Below are positions 55,501 to 63,222 of a DNA stretch of 64,000 nt, piece by piece. The translations under genes were made by a program, and so were the position numbers. The notes beneath the pieces were generated by a model that saw only the letters and a list, made by a program, of their open reading frames with translations, had not been told where the DNA came from and made no database searches. The DNA comes from Litoreibacter albidus (GTDB lineage: Bacteria; Pseudomonadota; Alphaproteobacteria; Rhodobacterales; Rhodobacteraceae), in assembly GCF_900107015.1 (NCBI RefSeq), contig NZ_FNOI01000003.1:62001-126000 (forward strand). The letters are read 5' to 3'. How positions within the stretch are numbered: position 1 is the stretch's first letter; each line of letters starts with the position of its first letter.

Positions 55501-58500
55501 TGTATATACGATTTCGTCGTCGACCTTCGCGTCCGCCGTGATGGACGGCGTTTTCGTCAGGCTCACACCAGGCGTCCGCGTGGCGTTGATCGTCACGCTG
55601 GACGCTTGCGGTGTGGGGTCGGCAGGCGTCGGGGCCGGAACCGGCGATTCATCATTCTCGACGCTGGCCGTGTTGGTGATGCTGCCCGCATCCACGTCTG
55701 CCTGCGTGACGATGTAGTCACGGGTACAGGACACAAAGGCTTGCGGCGCAAGACCGCCCGCAGGGATGGTGCCACATGCGAACGGGTCGGCTTGGATTGC
55801 CGTGTCAGTCACAAAGGGCTGCGTGAAGAGTGTCACGTTACCCGTGTTGGCCACCGTGAAGGTGTAGGTGATCGTCTCCCCTGCGGTGGTGAAACCGGTG
55901 ACATTCGCGGATTTGTTGAACGACAAGCTTGGCTCTGCTGGCGGCCCAACCACCAACACGTCGCCTTGGCCCGTGGTCGGGCCAGCGCCTGCGCGCGGTG
56001 TGCCGGTGGCCGTTGCGGTATTCGTGAAGGACCCCGCGTCCACCTCGGGCTGCTGCACGGTGATCGTGAAGACACAGGAGTTATCGCTCTTGCCCGGTGC
56101 CAAGGTGCCAACGTCGCAGGTGCCGCTGATCAGGTCGTCGGTCACTTCGATGTTGTCGACAGTGATGTTGCCGGTGTTTTCCACCTCGATCACAAACGTC
56201 ACCACTTGCCCCGGTTGGGTGTAGGCCGGATCGGTGCCGTTGATTGGCTCCGGCGAGATGCGCTTGGTCACGGTCAACTCGTCATTGGGCATATCTACGG
56301 CCAGCACGTTCAACGCGTCGGCGGTCTTGATGTCCCCGTTCGGTGCCGCACCGCGCACCGACGCAGTGTTGCGCACCTCTTGGTTGTCGATCATCGCTTG
56401 GGTCACCGTGACAGTGCCCGTACAGATCAGCGGGTCCCCATTGGGGTCAAGGTCGGCGCTGGTCACAGAGTTTGCCCCCTGCGTACAGGCCAGCGACGGG
56501 ATCAAAGGGTCAGATATGCTGGCCCCAAGGATGGTTTGATTGCCGGAGGCCGTGGCCGTCAGCGTATAAGTTAGCGTGTCGCCAGCGGAGGCCGCCGTTG
56601 CGGGCGAGACCTCTTTGGTCAGCGCCACCAGCGCCTCTACGTCACCGTCGACCTTCAAGGTCTGCGGCTCGGACTGCACAGGATCGCCGCCGAACTCGGT
56701 CAGCGCGGAGGCGACGTTGGTCACAGACCCACGGTCAAGGTCTTCTTGGGTCACTGTGTAGGTTTGCGTACAAATCGCGATCTCTGCAGGCTCAAGCTCC
56801 AACCGCGAGAACACGCCGCCCGACGGATCAACACACGGGATGGCGACACCTGGGAATTTGTCGTCCGTTATCGTTCCGGGCGAGGAGAGATCAACGTTAC
56901 CGGTGTTTGTCACCTCGTAGACGTAATTGATTGTGTCACCCACCGCGGCGAATGTCACGCCGGACGCTGGCTCCGTCCGCTTCAGAACTGAAACAGCTGG
57001 ACTGGCGTCCAATGGATATTTGGTGCTCGACGACGCGGACACAATCGGGCCGCCGTCCGGCAATGTGCCTCTGGCGGTTGCGACGTTCACCGCAGAGCCA
57101 AGGTCAATGTCATTTGCGGTAACCGTGTAAGTCGCTCCCACACAGGTGTAGCTCTCGGTTGGCTCCAGCACCGCTGGAACCGCCGCAGCACCCGACGCGC
57201 CCACACAGGTATAAGGCCCCAGCTTCGGGTCGTTAATCAACGTCGCCGCATCAATCGCAATTGACACGTTGCCATCATTGGTGACCTCAAACTCGTAGCT
57301 CAGCTCTTGGTTCTCGAAGAACCCTTCGTTGCCGACCGGCCCCGTTGCAGACAGGAACCTTTTTTCAACGACTAGCAGCGGGTTACGCAGCGCGGGCACC
57401 GTCACGCTGTCGGTGTTCGACACTGTCGTGGCATTCGCCAGATCCGGCCCGATATAGGCCTGCGCAATGTTGGTGACTTCGCCGTCGTTCACGTCTCCTT
57501 GCGTGGTGGTATATGGTTGCTCGCAGGTCGCAACTTCGGTGGGCGCAAGATCCACAACGCTACACACCAAGTCGGTGCCAAAACGGTCATCGTTTACGGT
57601 GATGTCGTCGGTGATCGTCGTGTTGCCGGAGTTGGTCACGAGGTACTCGTAGGTCAACGTCTCATCCTTCGCAGCGAAGCTCGCCGCAGAGGTGCTTTTC
57701 AGGCGTTTGTCCAACGTCAACGCAAAGTTCTGATCCGAATTGATGGTCAAAATGGCGTCGGGCGACGTGATCGTACCAGCCGTCGAACTGGTCGTGGCGC
57801 TGGCGGTGTTGGTGATAAAACCCCTGTCGATGTCGGCTTGCACGATGTCATAGGTCGCGGTGCAGTTCACGACGTCGTTCGGGGCCAAACCGCCCGCTGG
57901 CAATGCATCACAAATAACCGTCGACAGCTTGTCGTCACTCACCGACACCGCGTTCGGCAAGGTCACATTGCCATTGTTGGTTACCGCATAGTTATAGGTG
58001 ATCGTCTGCCCGACTGTGTCGAAGTTCCCCACCAGATCGCTGGTTTTCGCAACAACCAAGGAACGGGTTTGCACAGGGCTGTCCAGTTCCACCACGGCAT
58101 TCCCGCTCGCGGTTGTGCCCTTCTTGGAGGTGCCGCTGGCGGTGGCGGTGTTGGTCAATGACCCACGGTCCACGTCGGATTGCTGGATGGTGTAAGTGCC
58201 TGTCATCGGAACCGCCGCGCCGCCGCCCACAGGCTCGCAGGTCAGCGCCGTCGCACCGGGTGCAAGGGTTGGCACGACGCAGTTCAAGCCGATCAAAGTG
58301 TCGGTAACGGCGATGTTTTCCAACGTCACGTTGCCCGCGTTGGTCACCGAAATCGTGAAGCCTTCCGTCGTGCCCGGCAGGCCGAAGTTGCCGGAATCGT
58401 CGTCCTCGCTTTTGCTGACGGTCAGCTTGGCGTTTTCAATCGGGCCGTTCACTGTCTCTTGCGGGTTCAGCGTCAGAGGAGTGCCGTCGGCCCCCGTCCC

Positions 58501-61500
58501 TGTCACCGTTGCGGTGTTGGTCACGCTGCCTTGGTCCACGTCGTCTTGCGTCACGGGGAACGTGAATTCGCACGATGTGTCCACTTCGCCCGGCTCTAGC
58601 GTGCCGATGCTGGTGCAGGTTTGGCCGCGGTCAGACACTTCGACACCCGCGATACGTACGTTGCCGTTGTTGGTGACCGTAAAGCGATAAGTGACGGAAT
58701 CTGTGGCCACGGTATAGCCGGACAGCGCGTCTTTTACGGCGGTGAAGCTGGCGTTGCGTGCAGGGCCTGGGACCGTCAAACCAGATGTCTTCGGGTCCGC
58801 GCCAGCGCCGGAGGCCGTCGCGAGGTTCACCACCTCGCCCGCGTCAATGTCGTCTTGGGTGATGACATGGGTGAACGTACACGCGCTGCTCGACACACCT
58901 GGTGCCAGCGACGGGATGTTACAGCTATACGCGCCGTCCAGAATATCGGTTACGGTCAGGTTGGTGAGCGTTTGCAGCCCGTCGTTGGTGACCTCGATGG
59001 CATAGATGATTTCCTGCCCCACGGCCGTGAAGGACGTGCGGTTGGCAGTCTTGTCAACGCTCAGCAGCCTGTCAGTCGGTTGAACTGCGCGCGTCGCGGT
59101 GGAGCTGCTGGTAAGCGTCAATTGGCTGCCCGAGGCCGAAGACCCCGTGACACTGGCGGTGTTCAACACCGTGCCAAGGTCTACGTCCGCTTGGGTCACA
59201 TTATATGCGCCCGTACAGGTCGTGGACTCGGTCGGGGCCAAGCTGGTCACAGGGCAGCTGATCGCGCTGATCAAATCATCGGTCACCACGAAAGATCTGA
59301 TGGTGACATTGCCCGTATTCTCCACATCAAACGTGTAGTTCAGCGTCTCATTCACGGCTGTGAAGGCGGCTGGGCCGGATTTTGTGAAGGTAAACAGGAA
59401 ATTTTCGTCAATCGGTGTCTTGGCTGTCGATGCCTTTGACGTAACCGTTTGCACGCCGGAGCCGTCATTGAACGGGAAAGATGCCGTTGCGGTGTTCACC
59501 ACTTCGCCCGCGTCAATCTCTGCCTGCGTCAGCGTGTATGTCGCGGTACAATCGAAGCTCCCCCCCGGAACAATCGCGAAGGGTGCGTTCAAAACAAGTG
59601 GCTGGGCAGAGCAGTCTACCGCCCCGACCTTCGGGTCGTTGATCGTGATCGGGTTCGACGACCTCAACAATTGCGCCGTGCCGGTGTTTTGCACAGTGAA
59701 CGTATAGGTTACCGAGGTCGTGCCCGCTGGGATCGGGCTTGGGGACGCGGATTTGGTCAGCGTCACCTCTGGGGTGTCGCTATTCGATACCGTCGCCCCG
59801 TCGCTTGGCGAGGTCACGCCGTCACCACTGGCCGTGGCGTCATTAACAACCAGACCCGATGTCAAATCCTGCGCCGTCAATGTGTAATCGCGCGAACAAC
59901 TTTGCGGCGCGTCCGTCACAAGCAACGGCCCCGCGATACATTCGAACGGTGCGCCAAGTTTGCTGTCCGTAATGGTAATCGGGCCCGCGTTGTCCACGTT
60001 GCCGTCGTTCGTGACCGTAAACGTGTAGGTGATCGTGGATCCCACGCTGAAGCTTGGCGTCGGCGCGCCTGCGGATTTCTCCAGCAGCAGCGACGGGTTC
60101 TGGACGGCCGGAACAGTCAGCGTCTGCTCATCGCTCTCAATTGCGACGGCGTCACCACGCGGCGTGCCGGATGCGGTGGCCTTGTTCGTCACGCCGCCGT
60201 CGTTCACATCCGATTGCAGCGTCTCATAGGTCGCGGTGCAGGTCATCGACGTCATCGGCGCGATCTCGGTCGCGGGGCAACTTACGGTCGTTTTGTCATC
60301 CACCACGCCCACGGCATCCAAGGTCACATTGCCCGTGTTGGTCAGCACATATTCATAGCTCAGCGTCTCGCCACCCGCGTCAAAGCTCGCGGGGCTGGCA
60401 GCCGCCAGACGTTTCACCATAGTCAGACCCGTGGTGCGCGTCGCGTTGACCGTTGCGGTAGAGGTCTCCGACAAGGGCACGCCCGCGACAGTGATCGCGG
60501 CGGTGGCCGTGTTGTCGATCTTGCCCGCGTCAATATCGGGCTGGGTCACGGCGGTTTCTGCGGTACAGGTGATCAACTGGTTCGGCGCAACGGGGCCTGT
60601 TGGGCAGGTAACCGGAATGCCAAGGCTGTCGGTAATCGTCGGCGCAGAGGCGAAGGTCACATTGCCCGTGTTGCGCACATCAAATGCGTATTGGACGATA
60701 TCGCCCACGCTGTCGTAGCTCGCCGTCAACGCGCGTTTGTTAATGGTCAGCGACGGGTTCGCCGCTGGGCCGTCCAGCAGCACGAAGGACGGCGCACTCA
60801 CCACACCACCCGTAGCCGCATCGGCGGTAACTTCCGCATCGTTGCGCAGCTGCGTGCCCGCCGCGAAATTGTCCACATCGCTTTGCAACACGGTGTAATT
60901 GCCGCTGCACTGGTAGGTGGCGTCCGGCAGCATCGTGGCGACGGTGCACGACAGGCTCGGGATTTTCGGGTCCGTGACTTTGACATCCGTCAGCGTCACA
61001 TTGCCGGTGTTCTCCACATCAAACGTATAGGGCACAGTGGTGCCCGCCGCACCAAACGCGGACAGGGTCGTGCTTTTCACCAACGTGATGGCCGGGACGG
61101 CTGCCGGACCTGTCACAGTGGCCGTGTCAGTGACGTCACCCAGAACACCCGATTCCGGCGTACCCGAGGCAGTCCCGATGTTCACCACCTGCTCGGCCTC
61201 AATGTCAGCTTGCTCAATGGTGTATGTCCCGCGGCAGATCGTCTGGAACGGTTGCGGCGCCCCCGACGGGCTGTCTGGAATATTGTTGTCGTCGCAGGTG
61301 ACACTGCCCCCTTGCGCCGAAATCTTGTCATCCGACACCCCGACATTCGAAATCGGCACGGAGCCGATGTTCTTCAACACGAACTCATAGGAGATGACGT
61401 CGCCGACTTCGGTGTAAGTCGTAGGCGACGCGGTTTTCTCGATCGTCATCCCCGGCGCGACGGTCTTGATGTCTTGGTTACCCAAGCTGGGGCCGCGCTG

Positions 61501-62169
61501 GAAATCCCAGTAGTTGTCGTTGGGGTCTCTATCGAAAACTTGAATCGTGGTCTGCCCCGTGGGGCCCGTGTCCAGCAGGGAGTTCATCAAACCGGGATCG
61601 GTGGAGGCGAACCAGCCGGTGTTGAAGGTGTTGTTGCCAAAGCCCGTGGCAAAGCCAAAGCTGGATGTGCCGGTGTCATCGGTGCGCTCTGTCGTGAACC
61701 CCGACCAGCTGCCCACGTCATAGCCGTTCAACCGCAGCGTGATGTCGTTATTATCAAAGCCACCCGGTTGGGTGTCGCCATCATACGCGGAGAAGCGAAT
61801 ATCAACACGCGCCAAGTCGCCGCCGAAATAGTCGCGGCAGCTCGAATATCCGCAATCCAGCGGGATAGGATCATTCACAGTAAACGGGTTGCCGCCAAGC
61901 TCTGGCCGGTTGGGGCTGTTGTTGAACCCCTTGAAAGCATTCGCGGGGTCGGAGAACTGGTAGTAGATGTTCCCGTTCACACCGGTCATGACGATCGCCA
62001 CCCCCCCCGCCTCGGGGTAGCCCACAGGCAAGGTGATCGACGTTCCAGGAACCGTGGTCGTGAAGGTCGTGGCCTCAACCGGTGCCGCGCCCCCGAAGAG
62101 CCCTGCCCAAATGGCCGACGTTGCTACAAGTGCTTTCACCGTGGCAAAACGATTGGTCCTGGTCGTCAT
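49531..62169 (-). CDS. giant secreted Ig-like repeat protein (DUF7507/DUF11, SdrD-B)
   Basis: A 4,212-residue protein. It has a signal peptide (cleavage after about Ala33) and a unique N-terminal domain of about 210 residues. About 29 tandem beta-sandwich repeats follow, with the core V-T-N-T-G-N-V-T-L and the closing V-T-Q-x-D-V-D-A-G-x-V-x-N-T-A. After these come a thrombospondin-3-like Asp-rich stretch (DSDGDGVPD, DRDGDGVAD), a DUF11 domain, an SdrD-B-like domain with a calcium loop (DDKNQNGYQD), and a tail of about 85 residues resembling part of an OmpA-type fold. No RTX, LPXTG or autotransporter barrel is seen. The ATG at 62169 has GGGGA about seven bases upstream; an in-frame ATG 69 bp earlier lacks a site. 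My inference is an extracellular fibre or adhesin held by the downstream outer-membrane protein. Confidence 0.85.
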   Translation of the reverse strand: MTTRTNRFATVKALVATSAIWAGLFGGAAPVEATTFTTTVPGTSITLPVGYPEAGGVAIVMTGVNGNIYYQFSDPANAFKGFNNSPNRPELGGNPFTVNDPIPLDCGYSSCRDYFGGDLARVDIRFSAYDGDTQPGGFDNNDITLRLNGYDVGSWSGFTTERTDDTGTSSFGFATGFGNNTFNTGWFASTDPGLMNSLLDTGPTGQTTIQVFDRDPNDNYWDFQRGPSLGNQDIKTVAPGMTIEKTASPTTYTEVGDVISYEFVLKNIGSVPISNVGVSDDKISAQGGSVTCDDNNIPDSPSGAPQPFQTICRGTYTIEQADIEAEQVVNIGTASGTPESGVLGDVTDTATVTGPAAVPAITLVKSTTLSAFGAAGTTVPYTFDVENTGNVTLTDVKVTDPKIPSLSCTVATMLPDATYQCSGNYTVLQSDVDNFAAGTQLRNDAEVTADAATGGVVSAPSFVLLDGPAANPSLTINKRALTASYDSVGDIVQYAFDVRNTGNVTFASAPTITDSLGIPVTCPTGPVAPNQLITCTAETAVTQPDIDAGKIDNTATAAITVAGVPLSETSTATVNATRTTGLTMVKRLAAASPASFDAGGETLSYEYVLTNTGNVTLDAVGVVDDKTTVSCPATEIAPMTSMTCTATYETLQSDVNDGGVTNKATASGTPRGDAVAIESDEQTLTVPAVQNPSLLLEKSAGAPTPSFSVGSTITYTFTVTNDGNVDNAGPITITDSKLGAPFECIAGPLLVTDAPQSCSRDYTLTAQDLTSGLVVNDATASGDGVTSPSDGATVSNSDTPEVTLTKSASPSPIPAGTTSVTYTFTVQNTGTAQLLRSSNPITINDPKVGAVDCSAQPLVLNAPFAIVPGGSFDCTATYTLTQAEIDAGEVVNTATASFPFNDGSGVQTVTSKASTAKTPIDENFLFTFTKSGPAAFTAVNETLNYTFDVENTGNVTIRSFVVTDDLISAISCPVTSLAPTESTTCTGAYNVTQADVDLGTVLNTASVTGSSASGSQLTLTSSSTATRAVQPTDRLLSVDKTANRTSFTAVGQEIIYAIEVTNDGLQTLTNLTVTDILDGAYSCNIPSLAPGVSSSACTFTHVITQDDIDAGEVVNLATASGAGADPKTSGLTVPGPARNASFTAVKDALSGYTVATDSVTYRFTVTNNGNVRIAGVEVSDRGQTCTSIGTLEPGEVDTSCEFTFPVTQDDVDQGSVTNTATVTGTGADGTPLTLNPQETVNGPIENAKLTVSKSEDDDSGNFGLPGTTEGFTISVTNAGNVTLENIAVTDTLIGLNCVVPTLAPGATALTCEPVGGGAAVPMTGTYTIQQSDVDRGSLTNTATASGTSKKGTTASGNAVVELDSPVQTRSLVVAKTSDLVGNFDTVGQTITYNYAVTNNGNVTLPNAVSVSDDKLSTVICDALPAGGLAPNDVVNCTATYDIVQADIDRGFITNTASATTSSTAGTITSPDAILTINSDQNFALTLDKRLKSTSAASFAAKDETLTYEYLVTNSGNTTITDDITVNDDRFGTDLVCSVVDLAPTEVATCEQPYTTTQGDVNDGEVTNIAQAYIGPDLANATTVSNTDSVTVPALRNPLLVVEKRFLSATGPVGNEGFFENQELSYEFEVTNDGNVSIAIDAATLINDPKLGPYTCVGASGAAAVPAVLEPTESYTCVGATYTVTANDIDLGSAVNVATARGTLPDGGPIVSASSSTKYPLDASPAVSVLKRTEPASGVTFAAVGDTINYVYEVTNTGNVDLSSPGTITDDKFPGVAIPCVDPSGGVFSRLELEPAEIAICTQTYTVTQEDLDRGSVTNVASALTEFGGDPVQSEPQTLKVDGDVEALVALTKEVSPATAASAGDTLTYTLTATASGNQTILGASISDPLIPSLACTQGANSVTSADLDPNGDPLICTGTVTVTQAMIDNQEVRNTASVRGAAPNGDIKTADALNVLAVDMPNDELTVTKRISPEPINGTDPAYTQPGQVVTFVIEVENTGNITVDNIEVTDDLISGTCDVGTLAPGKSDNSCVFTITVQQPEVDAGSFTNTATATGTPRAGAGPTTGQGDVLVVGPPAEPSLSFNKSANVTGFTTAGETITYTFTVANTGNVTLFTQPFVTDTAIQADPFACGTIPAGGLAPQAFVSCTRDYIVTQADVDAGSITNTASVENDESPVPAPTPADPTPQASSVTINATRTPGVSLTKTPSITADAKVDDEIVYTYRVTNTGNVTLTDVTVSDTHASAGGSSALTIAGDVQVVDAGIAGNSTDAAANGVWDSLAPGDAVEFTARYTVTQADVDAKQVLSNTASVSTTSPAGTTAPTDSTTVNVPVEATTAAIVVEKTVLSSEGSAAGDLVTFQIDVRNAGNVTLDAPTLDDDLTRNGGAALSLTTQPQLTSGNNAPAATLDVGETWTYLATYRLEQADVDAGGIDNTVLVTTAAPDNTPVQDRSGNGLPGGDDSPTPFDIDVTPAISSVKTITSNTVAVDGVVTFAITVSNDGNVTLNSVNVVDTLTRNDDANTVLALDAALVFAGADKGSAVGTLLPGEVATYTGRYTLKQDDIDAGGISNSAAVSGTPLNGVPVTDTSDDGDTGAGDTGNDPTVLVIPEDRKISLVKKLVDGEDESFTEDGHVLRYEFVVTNDSNVTLTDTITITDALITDAGGTITCPAPPVAPMASVSCFGDYTVLQSDVDAGGVNNSATATSGATTSPEATLNVPAIQTPKMELLKEAEEVRPEDFFTTAKITYTYTVTNTGNVTIFDPITVTDNLIDTVVCPTPFPAEGIAPEGTYICEAEYEVTAEDVDIGQVTNRASASDGATISPTVTETIPDAATPLLEITKVAEDGATFSEVGDPIKYTFSVFNAGTRAFASVVTVYDDRIGEIVCFDPDADPANDPDFRPGETLTCEGTYRATQVDLDAGEVTNEAYAQTLFGENDTPLSSAPMSVTVDADLTPELSFTKVAAPNPSGPAGTDVTYTFTVTNTGNQTLKTVSVTDVDFFPTLSCSTPELLRGESLECEATYTISQDDVDAGKVENTATVKALTPLGTELSETATETTVTPTPNPLMSVVKSANVSPFGAVGTSVTYTFDVKNDGNVTLFNVAVDDSLDDGPACEIARLDVGTTDDSCTFTLEVTQEMVDAGSLSNTVNVTAKDQLGNDADATATITTDGPTRAPALEATKVANFTGVEVDDVISYTVRVENTGNVTLDDVALTDTMTRNLNGRVVTLDNPLALDATSDTDGDGRLDVDETWVYTATYTLTQADLNAQGVSNSVVAAAVGPDDVAVNDTSDNGNDGDGNTEDDKTVVSITSEPRLVVTKEVVSAGALAGEDVVFRITAANTGNVDIDEVTITDQLTRADGATLALTSGPTPVGDGTFIGAGTQVIWNATYTLTQDDIDAGGISNTATVAGTGPDDEVVSDISADNDPFDGDVDQDPTVVVIPAAPAIDVVKRLVSADEPFAGGLVEFAIEVTNTGNVSVSNVALAENLRRADDVALTPTSLTFSNATLDSAEGTLLPTEVATYAVTYILTQEDVDAGGVSNSVTVTATANTPTGDALSDVSRDDDPNDGNDVDDPTVAVIEAAPSNDFTKVASVPVNLFPMVYQVTFTLTATNTGNVTQSSYQIVDDLSGFEGSAEVLRDAPFGITVRANGFTDGGANAAYDGAGTSTTLSGTPTLAPGETGTVEIDVIYSTEGAGVPGLNVANLTTDLLTAPQDASAGVSVTDSDGDGVPDTLESSTADRDGDGVADADDYDPTGYFYCQDDGRILSGGSVSVTGPAGTQTGVGTSNFITIVKDGTDGEFQFFATRAGTYTITPTYPASGVASTSRLANPALDATSLLPANPASIGSSEFGATDRLADFTAGANPFYLSFVLEAGDPFILNNNIPMENCAGTPDLQATKVADRDAAVFGEAVNFSLTFTNNTPSTVTNATLVDVLPAGMLYTPNTARVDGALVEPNATGLRLEWPGLTVAPAQTITLTLSARVVANGSYGELTNRGFLANAAGNPISNVATATVRVEPEHVFDCSDIIGKVFDDKNQNGYQDQGEPGLAGVRLATVKGQLITTDAHGRYHVPCAELPKDIGSNFTLKLDTRTLPTGYRVTTENPRVIRVTAGKFAKLNFGAALSNVVDIDLTREAFVGATSEPSPALEKGVEGLIARIKSTPSVLRLSYILRDESNKLANARLKAVEALVRDRWRGAGRYKLNIERSIKRVQ
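50913..51005 (-). other. thrombospondin type 3-like calcium-binding segment
   Basis: Encodes alternating Asp-x-Asp-Gly-Asp-Gly-x-x-Asp motifs within the giant protein, between the last repeat and the following beta domain. Such motifs bind calcium and stiffen linkers. Confidence 0.65.
51010..61449 (-). repeat. array of about 29 Ig-like repeats in the giant protein
   Basis: Each unit encodes roughly 105-135 residues. Twenty-two units (1-17 and 21-25 from the N-terminus) have two cysteines flanking a Pro/Gly loop, typically 15-27 residues apart. Seven (18-20 and 26-29) have no cysteine, are mostly longer, and several of them end in Asp/Asn-rich linkers. The repeats have diverged and are not near-identical in DNA, so the array is old rather than recently amplified. 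Confidence 0.85.
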
Positions 62170-62586
62170 GAAGTATCCCCGTATCACATAGAGATGCAGT
62201 CGCCGAAACAGACGCTGCTTAGAAAATTGAGATGTCATTTACGGCAGGGTTGTCCCTGCTCGCGGTCTTTGGGGTAATAAACCTGCCTCAAGCCTCACGA
62301 CGCATCACGAGACTGTTAACACTCTGTCAAATGAGTCGCGGATGCTCAATGCGAAACGGTTAAAAACGGTGGGGAATTTTTTTCATTATGGGCCAGAATT
62401 AGAAAATAATTCCCTCGCAATTCTATATCTAGTCGTCTACGGCCCCGATTCCGGCAAATACGGTGACCCCATAGTTGCCCCGAATCCTCGGTCATAATTC
62501 CGCCACATTCCCGACACCCCTGCGCCGCAAACCGGTGGTGACTTGTTTAGGTAACGAGCATAAAACCTATAAAAGGAGGTCACAAA
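62170..62586. promoter_or_regulatory. divergent control region between the giant gene and the small ORF
   Basis: This 417-bp gene-free stretch holds an AT-rich island unlike its surroundings. On the minus strand TTGACA (62330-62325) is followed after 17 bp by TGATGC (62307-62302), a candidate promoter for the giant gene with a leader of about 125 nt. Overlapping it is TTAA-N7-TCAA (62316-62330), one base from the CtrA consensus. An inverted repeat GGGAATT/AATTCCC spans 62372-62414. On the plus strand AAGGAGG lies about 7-8 bases before the small ORF. Confidence 0.45.
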
Positions 62587-62691
62587 ATGACCTATGAAGC
62601 CCCTGCCCCAACCCCGCGCCCAGAGCCGCAGGAAACCAAGTCGCCACGCCCCACACCGCCCGCCGGTTTTTCGGATTGGGCCAGCCTCTAA
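62587..62691 (+). CDS. 34-residue proline-rich small protein or leader peptide
   Basis: A short ORF of 34 codons starting ATG ACC TAT GAA, with nine prolines (APAPTPRPEP, then PRPTPPAG) and ending FSDWASL. Its ribosome site AAGGAGG is a full match to the anti-Shine-Dalgarno sequence, spaced about seven to eight bases, the strongest in the window together with the DUF924 gene. It is soluble with no membrane segment. The TfoX C-terminal gene starts 42 bp after its stop, so it may be a leader or an operon partner. I know no family name for it. Confidence 0.6.
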   Translation: MTYEAPAPTPRPEPQETKSPRPTPPAGFSDWASL

Positions 62692-62733
62692 AATACGTTT
62701 TAAGTGGCGTGCAGTTCGACTACTCATGAGGCC

Positions 62734-63063
62734 ATGACCGACCCCGTCTCCTCTATCCGCCATCTCGGCCCCGCCTATGAGGCAAGCCTTGCAGCTGTTG
62801 GCATCACCTCCGCTCAAGCGCTGCGCGCTATTGGTCCGGACGCCGCTTATGCCAAGCTTCTAGCCAACGGCCAACGCCCCCATTTCATCGCCTACTACGC
62901 GCTTGTTATGGCGCTGCAAGGGCGCCCGTGGAACGATTGCAAAGGCGCGGAGAAAGACAAGCTGCGCGTCACATTCGATTTGTTAAAAAAACGAAACGAA
63001 AACACCGACGCTCATTTTTGGGAAGCCACACTTGATGCAATTGGCACCGGAAAACGCCGTTAA
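62734..63063 (+). CDS. TfoX C-terminal domain protein
   Basis: A 109-residue protein matching the C-terminal domain of TfoX/Sxy: SIRHLGPAYEASLAAVGITSAQALRAIGPDAAYAKL, then a helical core and GRPWNDCKGAEKDKLRVTFDLLKK. In E. coli and Haemophilus full-length TfoX turns on competence genes; the C-terminal domain alone is common and of unknown function. The ATG at 62734 is preferred, but its ribosome site is poor, and a GTG at 62704 is possible. Confidence 0.8.
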   Translation: MTDPVSSIRHLGPAYEASLAAVGITSAQALRAIGPDAAYAKLLANGQRPHFIAYYALVMALQGRPWNDCKGAEKDKLRVTFDLLKKRNENTDAHFWEATLDAIGTGKRR

Positions 63064-63168
63064 CTCTGCCAAATTATTAAAGAATTAAATCGCAGGATTT
63101 TTGGCCCTGATCGCAGCACCCGAAATCAATCACAAAACCTTCCCTTACGTCACGCAATACGTGCGCAC

Positions 63169-63202
63169 AAAAAAGCCCGCGCCGAATGTCTTCGCCGCAG
63201 GC
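63169..63202 (-). terminator. intrinsic terminator of ndk
   Basis: An imperfect stem of about eleven pairs (63175-63202) with a four-base loop, followed on the minus strand by TTTTTT (63174-63169). It starts 20 bp past the ndk stop. Confidence 0.75.
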
Positions 63203-63222
63203 CTAAATCGTTTAAAGGCGGT

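Noticed and set aside
51010-61449. CRISPR array or recent tandem duplication
   Set aside because: The periodicity is at protein level (about 320-400 bp units), the units are strongly diverged and in one open frame.
59449-62277. Very long open frame (about 940 codons) on the plus strand opposite the giant gene
   Set aside because: Its product is Arg/His/Gly-rich with no domain, it lacks a ribosome site, and it mirrors the repeat periodicity of the true gene on the other strand. It is a shadow frame of GC-rich repeats.
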